Shown: positions 8,201 to 16,294 of the stretch, one piece after another
Numbering within the stretch: the stretch's first letter is position 1
How the letters are laid out: every line of letters starts with the position of its first letter
From: Acidimicrobiia bacterium
GTDB lineage: Bacteria > Actinomycetota > Acidimicrobiia > Spongiisociales > Spongiisociaceae
Length of the DNA: 36,117 bases
Direction of reading: 5' to 3'
Assembly (NCBI GenBank): GCA_009838635.1
Contig: VXRE01000061.1
Span: 1 to 36,117, forward strand
Made by a program: the position numbers and the translations under genes
The notes under the pieces: model-generated
Seen by the model: only the letters and a program-made list of their open reading frames with translations
Databases searched by the model: none
Told to the model about the DNA's origin: nothing

Positions 8201-9310
8201 ATGGCTGGTGACGGCACCGATCCGCCCCCCGAGTTTGGTGATGAGGAGGCTGGGGACCAGCCTGCCGACTCCGAGGCCCCTCCTACGGAGTCCGACGAGT
8301 TCACCGACCGCGACTACATCCGATCCACCACCCGCGAGTACAAGGGCCTGGCCGAAGCGGTAGCCCGGGCGGGTGAGGAAGAGGTCGAGCAGTCGGCGGT
8401 AGCGGCCTCGATCCCGGGGGTCGGCACCAGCGTGGTCGGCTTCGAGGATGTGACGGGCGTCGAGGAGGAGGACCCGGAGCAGATCGAGCAGATCGACCGG
8501 GCCCGCCGTTCCGAGCTGGCGCTCCGGATCGCTACCGGCCTGGCTGTGGTGGCTGTCTTCTTCGGATCCCTGTATGCGGGAGCGCTATGGGTTACCCTGT
8601 TCGTCAGCCTCCTGATCCTGGTCGCGGTGGCGGAGTTCTACCAGGCGGTCCGCCGGGTCGGCTTCACGCCCCTGGCGTTCATCGGCCTACCCGGGGCCGC
8701 GGCGGTCATGTACGTGGCCTGGGACTCCGGACCCGCCGCGGTGGGCGGTGTGCTGGCAGCCGTGATCCTGCTGTCGGGCCTGTTCTTCGTTGCGGCCGGC
8801 CGGAACTACCCGCTGGCCAACATCGGCGTTACGGTCCTCGGCGTGGCCTGGGTGCCGGTCCTGGCCTCGTTCGCGGTGCCGATCTTCCGATCCCCGGAAG
8901 CATGGGCCTTGACCACCGCGCTGGTGGTGCTGACCGCTCTCAACGACATCGCCGCCTTTTCCTACGGACGCACGCTCGGGAAACGCCGCATGGCCCCCAA
9001 CCTCTCGCCCAACAAGACCGTGGAGGGCTTCCTCGGAGCCACCGTCATCACCGTGCTGGCAGGGGTTGTGGTGGGGAGATTCGGGTTGCTGGAGCCGCTC
9101 ACCCTGCAGTCAGGCGTAGCGCTGGCCGCGGCCATCAGCGTGTTCGCACCCATCGGTGACCTGGCCGAGTCGGCGGTGAAGCGTTCGATCGACATCAAGG
9201 ACATGGGTAGCAGCCTGCCCGGCCACGGCGGGGTGCTGGATCGGCTGGACGCCTTCATGTTCGCCATTCCTACCGCCTATCTGGTGTATCTCTGGTTCGG
9301 ATACCTGTGA
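8201..9310 (+). CDS. cdsA: phosphatidate cytidylyltransferase with acidic N-terminal extension
   Basis: Makes CDP-diacylglycerol from CTP and phosphatidate at the membrane, the entry to phospholipid synthesis. The C-terminal CDP-diglyceride synthetase signature is complete: SAVKRSIDIKDMGSSLPGHG starting at residue 324, followed by GVLDRLD. LNDIAAFSYGR and LSPNKTVEGF come before it from about residue 247. Several membrane helices fill residues 107-250. Unusual is a hydrophilic N-terminal stretch of about 105 residues, very rich in Asp, Glu, Ser and Thr with no recognisable domain, giving 369 residues instead of about 270. The ribosome site GAGGAAACGG precedes ATG 8201. The stop overlaps the dxr start (GTGA). 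The undecaprenyl-diphosphate synthase gene usually found before cdsA is absent. Confidence 0.93.
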   Translation: MAGDGTDPPPEFGDEEAGDQPADSEAPPTESDEFTDRDYIRSTTREYKGLAEAVARAGEEEVEQSAVAASIPGVGTSVVGFEDVTGVEEEDPEQIEQIDRARRSELALRIATGLAVVAVFFGSLYAGALWVTLFVSLLILVAVAEFYQAVRRVGFTPLAFIGLPGAAAVMYVAWDSGPAAVGGVLAAVILLSGLFFVAAGRNYPLANIGVTVLGVAWVPVLASFAVPIFRSPEAWALTTALVVLTALNDIAAFSYGRTLGKRRMAPNLSPNKTVEGFLGATVITVLAGVVVGRFGLLEPLTLQSGVALAAAISVFAPIGDLAESAVKRSIDIKDMGSSLPGHGGVLDRLDAFMFAIPTAYLVYLWFGYL

Positions 9311-10440
9311 GGCCCGTTGTCGTCCTCGGGGCGACGGGGTCTATCGGTCGCCAGACACTCGAAGTAGCGGACCGCCTCGGCGTTCCGGTGGCGGGACTCG
9401 CCGCGCGGCGAGCAGGGGACGACCTGGCGCGGTTGGCCGACCGTTACCCGCGGGCCACCGTGGTAGCGGTGGCGCCCGACCCGGACGGCCATGACCGTTT
9501 TCGCCGGCACTACGGCGACCGCTACGAGCCTGGTCCCGCCGCCCTGGTGGAGATGGCGCAGCACCCGGGTTCGACGGTGGTCAACGGTGTGGTGGGGTCG
9601 GTGGGCCTCGAATCCTCCATCGCCGCACTGGAGGCGGGAAACCGTCTCGCCCTGGCCAACAAGGAGAGCCTGGTCGTTGGCGGGGAGTTGGTGATGGCGG
9701 CCGCGCGGCACGGTGAGTTGATCCCCGTCGACTCGGAGCACTCCGCCCTGTTCCAGTGCATGGTGGGTGAGCGGCTTCCCGAGGTCTCCCGCCTGGTGCT
9801 GACCGCTTCCGGGGGTCCCTTTCGAGGCCGGGACCGGGAAGGGCTGGTCAGCGTGGGAGTCGATGAGGCGCTGGCCCATCCCACTTGGAACATGGGACCC
9901 CGGATAACCATCGACTCGGCCACGCTGGTGAACAAGGGCTTGGAGGTGATCGAGGCCCACTTCCTGTTCGGTCTGGCCTTCGAGAAGGTGGACGTGGTGG
10001 TACATCCCCAGAGCATCGTCCACTCGCTGGTGGAGTTCGTGGACGGGTCGCTGAAGGCCCATCTGGGCGTCACCGACATGCGGATCCCGATCCAGTACGC
10101 CCTGACCTATCCGCAACGCTCACCGGGTGGTTTTTCCCGGTTCGACCTGACGCGGTCCGACCTGACATTCGAGGCGGTCGACCGCGACGCCTTTCCGGCG
10201 CTCGACCTCGCCTACGCGGCGGGAAGGGCGGGAGGAACCGTCCCGGCGGCCTTCAACGCAGCTGACGAGGTGGCGGTGGCCGCCTTCCTGGAGCGGCGGA
10301 TCGGGTTTCTCGACATTCCCGCCGTGATCGCCGAGGTGCTCGAGGGTCACGAGGCATTGGAGGCGACCTCGATCGACGTGGTGATCGAAGCCGATCGGGC
10401 CGCCCGTAGTGCGGCTCGCGCCGCAGTGGAGCGCCGGTAG
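9307..10440 (+). CDS. dxr: 1-deoxy-D-xylulose 5-phosphate reductoisomerase
   Basis: First committed step of the MEP isoprenoid pathway: rearranges and reduces DXP to MEP with NADPH and a divalent metal. The 377-residue protein has the NADPH loop GATGSIGRQTLEV at residues 8-20, the NKESLVVGGE motif, metal/substrate residues in PVDSEHSALFQC, the flexible-loop SGGPF, and HPTWNMGPRITIDSATLVNKG. The GTG start lies inside the cdsA stop region (GTGA, 9307-9310), indicating translational coupling. ispG, a later step of the same pathway, follows one gene further on. Confidence 0.96.
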   Translation: MRPVVVLGATGSIGRQTLEVADRLGVPVAGLAARRAGDDLARLADRYPRATVVAVAPDPDGHDRFRRHYGDRYEPGPAALVEMAQHPGSTVVNGVVGSVGLESSIAALEAGNRLALANKESLVVGGELVMAAARHGELIPVDSEHSALFQCMVGERLPEVSRLVLTASGGPFRGRDREGLVSVGVDEALAHPTWNMGPRITIDSATLVNKGLEVIEAHFLFGLAFEKVDVVVHPQSIVHSLVEFVDGSLKAHLGVTDMRIPIQYALTYPQRSPGGFSRFDLTRSDLTFEAVDRDAFPALDLAYAAGRAGGTVPAAFNAADEVAVAAFLERRIGFLDIPAVIAEVLEGHEALEATSIDVVIEADRAARSAARAAVERR

Positions 10441-10450
10441 AGGAGAGGTC

Positions 10451-11560
10451 TTGGTCGGCGGAGTAATGATGGTGGTGGCCATCTCGGCGTTCATCGTCGT
10501 GCACGAGGCCGGCCACTACTGGGCAGCCCGGGCGACCGGGATGAAGGCCACCGAGTTCTTCCTCGGCTTCGGGCCCCGACTGTGGTCGTTCCGCCGCGGC
10601 GAGACCGAGTTCGGGGTGAAGGCGCTCCTGTTCGGCGGGTACGTGCGGATCGCCGGCATGAGTATCGGCGAGAGGATCGACCCGGCCGACGCGGGCCGCG
10701 CCTACCGCGAGCAGCCCTTCTGGAAGAAGTCGGTGGTGGTCCTGTCCGGGGTAATGCTGAACCTCCTGACCGCGTACCTGCTGCTGTTCGGTCTGTTCTG
10801 GTACTCCGGCGCCGCCGAACTGACAACCGCGGTGGAGAGGGTCAGCCCCGAGATCTCGCCAGGAGTGCCCAGTCCGGCCGCAGTCGCCGGTGTCCTGGAC
10901 GGAGACGTCATGACCGCCATCGACGGCGTAGCCCTGGACGGTTGGGAACAGGCCGTGCAGCTGATCATGAGCCGCCCCGGCGAGACCGTCACCCTGGAGG
11001 TCGTTCGCGACGGCCTTCCCCGTTCCCTGACCGCCACCCTGGGCTCGTACCATCCGCAGACCGGTGAGGCGGTCGGCTTCCTAGGCGTTTCACCCGTGGC
11101 GCGGCGGGTCTCCATCGGGCCTGTCACGGCCGCCGGACGGGCGGCCATGGCGGAGTGGGCGATCATCTCCGGCGCTTTGGACGCCATCGCACGCATCGTT
11201 CAGCCCGGGTCGCTGCTCGAGTTGGGTGGCGTGCTGGCCGGACAGAGCGACGTTCCGGAAGAGATCCGGCCGGTCAGCCCCATCGGTCTGGTCAGGATCG
11301 GTAGCCAGGCGTCGGAGGTGGGCATCGGCAACATCATCTTCATCCTGGCGGTGGTGAACGTCACCCTGGCGCTGTTCAACAGCGTGCCCCTGTACCCGCT
11401 GGACGGCGGGCACTTCGCGGTGGCCCTGTATGAGAAGGTCACGGGCCGGCGGGTGGATCACCGGAACCTGGTCCCCATCGCCGCCCTGGTGATCCTGTTC
11501 ATGCTGTTCCTCGGCCTGGTGGCAATAGTCCTCGACATCGTCAATCCGCTGACTCTCTAG
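10451..11560 (+). CDS. rseP: site-2 intramembrane zinc metalloprotease (RseP/Rip1-like, M50)
   Basis: Membrane protease that cleaves anti-sigma factors or other proteins within the lipid bilayer. The zinc motif HEAGH lies at residues 18-22 in the first transmembrane helix, and the third ligand motif LYPLDGGHF lies in the C-terminal membrane part after NVTLALFNSVP. Between them is one PDZ domain (about residues 115-215; PAAVAGVLDGDVMTAIDG). The start is TTG 10451, 5 bases after AGGAG. In-frame ATGs at 10466 and 10469 would shorten the first helix by five or six residues. Its position between dxr and ispG is conserved in actinobacteria, including the Rip1 locus of Mycobacterium. No anti-sigma factor gene is in the window. 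Confidence 0.92.
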   Translation: MVGGVMMVVAISAFIVVHEAGHYWAARATGMKATEFFLGFGPRLWSFRRGETEFGVKALLFGGYVRIAGMSIGERIDPADAGRAYREQPFWKKSVVVLSGVMLNLLTAYLLLFGLFWYSGAAELTTAVERVSPEISPGVPSPAAVAGVLDGDVMTAIDGVALDGWEQAVQLIMSRPGETVTLEVVRDGLPRSLTATLGSYHPQTGEAVGFLGVSPVARRVSIGPVTAAGRAAMAEWAIISGALDAIARIVQPGSLLELGGVLAGQSDVPEEIRPVSPIGLVRIGSQASEVGIGNIIFILAVVNVTLALFNSVPLYPLDGGHFAVALYEKVTGRRVDHRNLVPIAALVILFMLFLGLVAIVLDIVNPLTL

Positions 11561-11567
11561 TAGTAAC

Positions 11568-12785
11568 ATGGATGTCCTGATGGCTCACCGCGAACGAACC
11601 AGGCAGATTCATGTGGGTCGGGTGCCGGTGGGGGGTGGCGCTCCGGTCTCGGTGCAGTCGATGACCACCACCAAGACCGCCGACGTGGACGGCACCCTCG
11701 CCCAGGTCTATGCCCTGGCGGGCGCGGGCGCCGACATCGTCCGCATCACCTGCAACGATGTGGCCGCCGCGGAGGGGCTGGCCGAGATCGTCCCTCGCTC
11801 GCCGGTGCCGATCATCGCCGACATCCATTACCAGTACCGCCTGGCCCTCGCCGCGCTCGAAGCCGGCGTGCAGGGCTTGCGACTCAACCCCGGCAACATC
11901 CGGAAGCCGCACCAGATCCGGGCGGTGGCCCGCGACGCCAAGGACCGGGGAATCCCCATCCGGGTGGGCGTCAACGCCGGCAGCCTGGACCGCGATCTGA
12001 TGAAGCGATACGGTTCCGCCACGCCCGAGGCGCTGGTGGCGTCGGCGCTCAAGGAGATCGAGTACCTGGCCGAGGAAGACTTCCATGACATCAAGATCTC
12101 GGTCAAGCACTCCCACGTGCCATCCATGGTCGAGTCCTACCGCCTGCTGGCCGACACGGTCGGATTCCCGCTGCATCTCGGTGTCACCGAGGCGGGACCC
12201 CCACCGGGGGGACTGATCAAGTCGGTAGCGGGCATTGCCACCCTGCTGCTCGAGGGCATCGGCGACACCATCCGCTTCTCGCTGACTGCCGATCCCGTCG
12301 AGGAGGCCAGGGCCGGACGCCAACTCCTCGAGTATCTGGACCTGCGGGAGCGTACCGGACTTGACCTGATCGCCTGTCCCAGTTGCGGGAGGGCGGAGGT
12401 CGACGTGCTCGAGGTTGCACAGGCCGCGCAGGCCAAGCTGGAGGAGGCGAAGCTCCCCATCCAGGTGGCCGTGATGGGCTGCGTCGTGAACGGTCCCGGA
12501 GAGGCACGGGAGGCCGACCTGGGGATCGCTGCCGGTCGGGGCCGCGGGCACCTGTTCATCAAGGGGAAGGTGGTGAGGGTGGTGCCGGAGGACGAGATGG
12601 TGGAAGCGTTGCTCGACGAGGCGCGCAAGCTGGTGGACGAGGGCGTGGAGGCCCGGATGGCGGCCGCAGACGATCTGGCTGCGGACCTGGCTGCCCAGGA
12701 CCGCCAAGTGTTGATCGACATCCAGGGCGACGCCAATCGGGCCGCAGCTCGCCGCGCCGCGGTCGCTGACGTGGCGGCTCGGTGA
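11568..12785 (+). CDS. ispG: 4-hydroxy-3-methylbut-2-enyl diphosphate synthase (GcpE)
   Basis: Iron-sulfur enzyme that turns MEcPP into HMBPP in the MEP isoprenoid pathway. It has an N-terminal TIM barrel (VSVQSMTTTKTADVDGT, then IIADIHYQYRLA and LRLNPGN) and a C-terminal [4Fe-4S] domain with two cysteines in CPSCGR and one in MGCVVNGPGEA, whose Glu is the fourth ligand. At 405 residues it is somewhat long because about 40 residues rich in Ala, Asp and Arg follow the usual end near VRVVPEDEMVEALL. The start is ATG 11568 (an alternative ATG is 11580); neither has a clear ribosome site. It begins 7 bp after rseP, so it is the same operon. Confidence 0.95.
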   Translation: MDVLMAHRERTRQIHVGRVPVGGGAPVSVQSMTTTKTADVDGTLAQVYALAGAGADIVRITCNDVAAAEGLAEIVPRSPVPIIADIHYQYRLALAALEAGVQGLRLNPGNIRKPHQIRAVARDAKDRGIPIRVGVNAGSLDRDLMKRYGSATPEALVASALKEIEYLAEEDFHDIKISVKHSHVPSMVESYRLLADTVGFPLHLGVTEAGPPPGGLIKSVAGIATLLLEGIGDTIRFSLTADPVEEARAGRQLLEYLDLRERTGLDLIACPSCGRAEVDVLEVAQAAQAKLEEAKLPIQVAVMGCVVNGPGEAREADLGIAAGRGRGHLFIKGKVVRVVPEDEMVEALLDEARKLVDEGVEARMAAADDLAADLAAQDRQVLIDIQGDANRAAARRAAVADVAAR

Positions 12786-12820
12786 CGGCCCGACTCCTCA
12801 CAGACCACTAGGAGTCTCCG

Positions 12821-14518
12821 GTGCGCTGGTCACGGACGTTCATTCCCACTCTCCGCGACGACCCGGCGGATGCGGTTGCGGCCAGCCACCGCTTGCTGAT
12901 CCGGGGCGGTTTCATCCGCCAGCTCATGGCAGGGTCCTACTCGATGCTCCCGCTCGGGATGCGGGTCGCCACGAAGGTCTCCGACATCATCCGGGAGGAG
13001 ATGAACGCCATCGGTGGCCAGGAGTTCCTGGCGCCCGTGGTCCATCCGGCCGAGCTGTGGAAGAAGACCGGCCGGTGGGACGACGTCGAGGGGATCATGG
13101 TCAAGCTCGAGGATCGCCGCGGCGCCGACCTCGTGCTGGCCCTCACTCACGAGGAGGTGTTCGCCCACCTGGCGTCGGAATTGAACTCCTATCGGGAGCT
13201 GCCCCAGCTCTGGTATCACCTCCAGACCAAGTTCAGGGACGAAGCCCGGCCCAAGTCCGGCCTCCTCCGGGTGAGAGAGTTCATCATGAAGGACTCCTAC
13301 TCGTTGGACGCCGGACCGGAAGGCCTCGACGTCCAGTTCGAGGCTCACCGCGGCGCGTACGACCGGATATTCGCCCGGATGGGTCTCGAGTCCATCCAGG
13401 TGGAGGCGTCATCGGGAAACATGGGCGGCAGCGACTCTGTGGAGTTCGTGGTGCGCTCGGACACGGGTGAGGACCTCGTCGCTCTATGCGACAACTGCGG
13501 GTACGCAGCCAACCTGGAACGGGCTGTCAGCGCACCTGACGTCGTGCCGGACGACCCGTGGGAGGGTCCGGCCGAGCCCTTCCCGACTCCCGGCGTGCGC
13601 ACCATCGCAGCGCTCACCGCGGTGGGCCGGTTCGCGGCCGCCCGGCAGCAGATCAAGACGCTCGCCTACTTCGTGGGGGACGAGTTCACCCTCCTTGTGT
13701 TGAGGGGCGACCACGACCTCGAAGTCCAGAAGCTGGCGGACGCGGTGGACGGCGTGGTTCGCCCGGCGACGGAAGGAGAGATCGTCGCGAGGCTCGGCGC
13801 CCATCCGGGGAGCCTCGGAGCGGTAGGCGTCGAGTATCCCGTGATCGCAGATCCGGCCCTTCGGGGGCGCTCCAACATGGTGACCGGCGCCAACGAGGAC
13901 GACGTCCACCTTCGAGGGGTGGACGTGGCGCGCGATCTCCCGGTGGCCAGGTGGCTCGACATGCGCTCGGTACGCGAGGGGGAGGTTTGCCTGAGTTGCC
14001 CGTCCGGTTCCCTCTCGTTGTCGCGAGTGATCGAGGTGGGTCACATCTTCAAGCTCGGCCGCAAGTACAGCGAAGCCCTCGGGGCCACCGTCCTCGACGA
14101 GTCGGGCCGGCCCACGCCCATCGTGATGGGTTCCTACGGGATCGGTGTGGGGCGGTCGATGGCAGCCGTCGTCGAGGTGAGCCACGACGGCAGGGGAATC
14201 ATCTGGCCCCCCGCCGTGGCGCCGTTCATGGTCGTGATCACGCTCCTGCGACCCGACAACCCGGTAGTCGCCGAGGCGGGAGAGACCCTCTACCGCGACC
14301 TGGACAGCGCAGGGATCGAGGTCCTGCTGGACGACCGCAACGAGCGTCCCGGGGTCAAGTTCGCCGATGCCGAGCTGGTCGGGATCCCCTACCGGCTGAC
14401 GATAGGCCCCCGGGGCATCGAGGCCGGAGAGGCCGAACTGGTTGCCCGCGACGGCTCGTTGACCGAATCCCTACCCCTCGATCAGGTGGTGGAGCGGCTC
14501 GCCGCGCTGGTGTCCTAG
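12821..14518 (+). CDS. proS: prolyl-tRNA synthetase, bacterial type
   Basis: Class II aminoacyl-tRNA synthetase, 565 residues, the bacterial form with the inserted editing domain that hydrolyses Ala-tRNA(Pro). Seen are motif 1 near LPLGMRVATKVSDIIREEM, motif 2 QTKFRDEARPKSGLLRVREF (about 135-155), the INS editing domain (about 240-385, with QQIKTLAYFV), and motif 3 GSYGIGVGRSMAAVVE followed by IIWPPAVAPF and a C-terminal anticodon-binding domain (LLDDRNERPGVKFADAELVG). Cysteine pairs CDNCG and CLSCPSG flank the insert. GTG 12821 follows AGGAG by 6 bases. Only 35 bp separate it from ispG, leaving no room for a T-box leader. Confidence 0.95.
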   Translation: MRWSRTFIPTLRDDPADAVAASHRLLIRGGFIRQLMAGSYSMLPLGMRVATKVSDIIREEMNAIGGQEFLAPVVHPAELWKKTGRWDDVEGIMVKLEDRRGADLVLALTHEEVFAHLASELNSYRELPQLWYHLQTKFRDEARPKSGLLRVREFIMKDSYSLDAGPEGLDVQFEAHRGAYDRIFARMGLESIQVEASSGNMGGSDSVEFVVRSDTGEDLVALCDNCGYAANLERAVSAPDVVPDDPWEGPAEPFPTPGVRTIAALTAVGRFAAARQQIKTLAYFVGDEFTLLVLRGDHDLEVQKLADAVDGVVRPATEGEIVARLGAHPGSLGAVGVEYPVIADPALRGRSNMVTGANEDDVHLRGVDVARDLPVARWLDMRSVREGEVCLSCPSGSLSLSRVIEVGHIFKLGRKYSEALGATVLDESGRPTPIVMGSYGIGVGRSMAAVVEVSHDGRGIIWPPAVAPFMVVITLLRPDNPVVAEAGETLYRDLDSAGIEVLLDDRNERPGVKFADAELVGIPYRLTIGPRGIEAGEAELVARDGSLTESLPLDQVVERLAALVS

Positions 14519-14551
14519 CGCTCCCGCTGAGGCCTCTTTGGGTGGGGCGAA

Positions 14552-14560
14552 TGCTATGAT
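14552..14560 (+). promoter_or_regulatory. extended -10 promoter for the rimP-nusA-infB leader
   Basis: TGCTATGAT is a very good extended -10 element (TGn plus TATGAT at 14555-14560). No good -35 is seen, which an extended -10 does not need. Transcription would start near 14567, giving a leader of about 175 bases before rimP that contains an intrinsic terminator 35 bases in. Confidence 0.55.
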
Positions 14561-14601
14561 TCTCGGCGAGACACTCGAAGGACGTGACTTTGTGCTACAA
14601 G

Positions 14602-14625
14602 GTGGGCGCCCAGCCCGCTTTTTTT
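14602..14625 (+). terminator. intrinsic terminator in the rimP leader
   Basis: GTGGGC (14602-14607), loop GCCCA, GCCCGC (14613-14618), then seven T (14619-14625). A surrounding pair, CTACAA (14595-14600) with TTGTAG (14627-14632), could close the whole hairpin. It may end the proS transcript 90 bases after its stop, or act as an attenuator for the promoter at 14552-14560, which lies only about 45 bases upstream. Confidence 0.75.
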
Positions 14626-14742
14626 ATTGTAGAAACCGGCTGGCCGGCGCATTCCGCCGCGCCGGGAGCCCGCCATGCCTCCACGCCCAAGCGGCTGGTG
14701 GCGCTCTCTTCCGTAACCGATGGTGGCTCGGAGCCGGGGCCC

Positions 14743-15225
14743 ATGAGTATTGAGAAACGGCTTGGAGACCTGTTCGAGCAGCACCTGGCCGGCCAGGGCC
14801 TGGAGCTCGATTATCTCCAGGTGGCCGGCAGGGGTCCGCGGATCGTCCGGGTGATCGTCGATCGCGACGGCGGGGTGGGGGTCGACCAGTTGGCGGCCGT
14901 GTCCCGCTCCCTGTCACGCCAGCTCGACCGCCTTGATCCTTTCGAGGGTTCCTATTCGCTGGAGGTGTCCTCGCCGGGGCTCGAGCGCGCCCTTCACCTT
15001 CCCCGCCACTTCCACAAGTCGATCGGCCGGGACGTGGTCATCAAGACCGACGTAGACGTGGCTGGTCACCGGCACCATCGGGGCGTGCTGGAAGCTGCCG
15101 ATTCGGATGGTTGTTCCGTGCGGGTCGACGGTGAGTCGAGGCTGATCGGGTACGGACAGATCCGGTCGGCGCGGACGCGGTTCGAGTGGAACAGGCAAGG
15201 CAGGGCGACCAGGAAGTCGGGGTAA
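14743..15225 (+). CDS. rimP: ribosome maturation factor RimP
   Basis: Binds the 30S subunit and promotes its assembly. The 160-residue protein has an N-terminal domain with VRVIVDRDGGVGVDQLAAVSR and YSLEVSSPGLERALHLPRHF, the strongest RimP signature, and a C-terminal SH3-like domain with a His-rich stretch (GHRHHRGVLEAAD). ATG 14743 starts the family-like MSIEKRLGDLFEQ; upstream in-frame codons translate the structured leader and are rejected. It precedes nusA by 4 bp, the widely conserved rimP-nusA-infB order. Confidence 0.9.
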   Translation: MSIEKRLGDLFEQHLAGQGLELDYLQVAGRGPRIVRVIVDRDGGVGVDQLAAVSRSLSRQLDRLDPFEGSYSLEVSSPGLERALHLPRHFHKSIGRDVVIKTDVDVAGHRHHRGVLEAADSDGCSVRVDGESRLIGYGQIRSARTRFEWNRQGRATRKSG

Positions 15226-15229
15226 CGGG

Positions 15230-16252
15230 ATGAAGATTGACTACCGGGTCATGGAGGCCCTCGAGATGCTGGAGCGGGAGCGAGGTATTCCTGTCGACAC
15301 GATCCTCGCTGCCCTGGCCAACGCTCTGGTGTCGGCCTACAAGCGGACTCCGGGAGCTGCTGAGGAGGCCCGCGTGACCATCGAGCCGGACTCCGGCGAG
15401 ATCATCGTCTACGCCCAGGAGCTCGATGACGACGGAAACGTCATCGAGGAGTGGGAGGACACCTCCACGGACTTCGGTCGGATAGCCGCCAGCACCGCCA
15501 AGCAGGTGATCGCCCAGCAGCTCCGGGAAGCCAAACGAGAGCAGGTGTTCGACGCCTACGAGGGCCGGGAGGGCGACCTGGTCACCGGCATGGTGCAGCA
15601 GCATGACAACCGTTACACGATCCTCGACCTGGGAAACGCCGAGGCGATGATGCCCGGTTCCGAGAGGATTCCCTACGAACGGCTGGAGCGAGGCGCCCGG
15701 GCGAAGGCCTTGATCATCGAGGTTCGGCGGGAGACCAAGGGCCCGCAGATCGTGGTGTCGCGCTCCCATCCCGACCTGGTTCGCCGGCTGCTCGAGCTGG
15801 CGGTGCCGGAGTTGCTGGACGGCACGGTGACGATCCGATCGATAGCCCGGGAAGCCGGCCATCGAACCAAGATCGCGGTGGTGTCCAACGATCCCAACGT
15901 AGATCCGAAAGGCGCTTGTGTAGGCGCCCGTGGCTCCCGGGTACGCAACGTTGTGAACGAGCTGCGGGGCGAGAAGGTGGACGTGGTGCAGTGGCGCGAG
16001 GACACGGCCCAATTCATCGGCGAAGCCCTCGGCCCGGCCAAGGTGCGTGACGTGCAGGTCGATGAGGAGGAGAAGTCGGCCGTGGTGATCGTGAGCGAGC
16101 ACCAGCTCTCGCTGGCCATAGGCCGGGAAGGTCAGAACGCCCGGTTGGCCACCCGGCTCACCGGCTACCGCATCGACATACAGAGCGACTCCAGGTCCCC
16201 GCGCCATACTCGCGAGCGGGGACGCGGTCCGGTCACCGCCGGTGGCCGGTAA
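15230..16252 (+). CDS. nusA: transcription termination/antitermination protein NusA
   Basis: RNA-polymerase-binding elongation factor active in pausing, termination and antitermination. It has 340 residues, the short actinobacterial form without C-terminal acidic repeats. An N-terminal RNAP-binding domain (about 1-105, MEALEMLERERGI) is followed by an S1 domain (about 112-175), KH1 (PELLDGTVTIRSIAREAGHR, DPKGACVGARGSRV) and KH2 (SLAIGREGQNARLATRLTGY). It overlaps nothing but follows rimP by 4 bp. The ylxR (DUF448) gene that commonly follows nusA is missing; only 42 bases separate nusA from infB. Confidence 0.95.
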   Translation: MKIDYRVMEALEMLERERGIPVDTILAALANALVSAYKRTPGAAEEARVTIEPDSGEIIVYAQELDDDGNVIEEWEDTSTDFGRIAASTAKQVIAQQLREAKREQVFDAYEGREGDLVTGMVQQHDNRYTILDLGNAEAMMPGSERIPYERLERGARAKALIIEVRRETKGPQIVVSRSHPDLVRRLLELAVPELLDGTVTIRSIAREAGHRTKIAVVSNDPNVDPKGACVGARGSRVRNVVNELRGEKVDVVQWREDTAQFIGEALGPAKVRDVQVDEEEKSAVVIVSEHQLSLAIGREGQNARLATRLTGYRIDIQSDSRSPRHTRERGRGPVTAGGR

Positions 16253-16294
16253 GGGCCGTACCCTCGTGAGGGAACATCGGGGGCGTAGGCAGCC

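Noticed and set aside
12786-12820. T-box or other tRNA-sensing leader for proS
   Set aside because: Only 35 bases separate ispG and proS, too few for a T-box.
14584-14742. N-terminal extension of RimP from an upstream in-frame start
   Set aside because: The extra 53 residues translate the terminator and leader and match nothing in the RimP family; ATG 14743 starts the family-like sequence.
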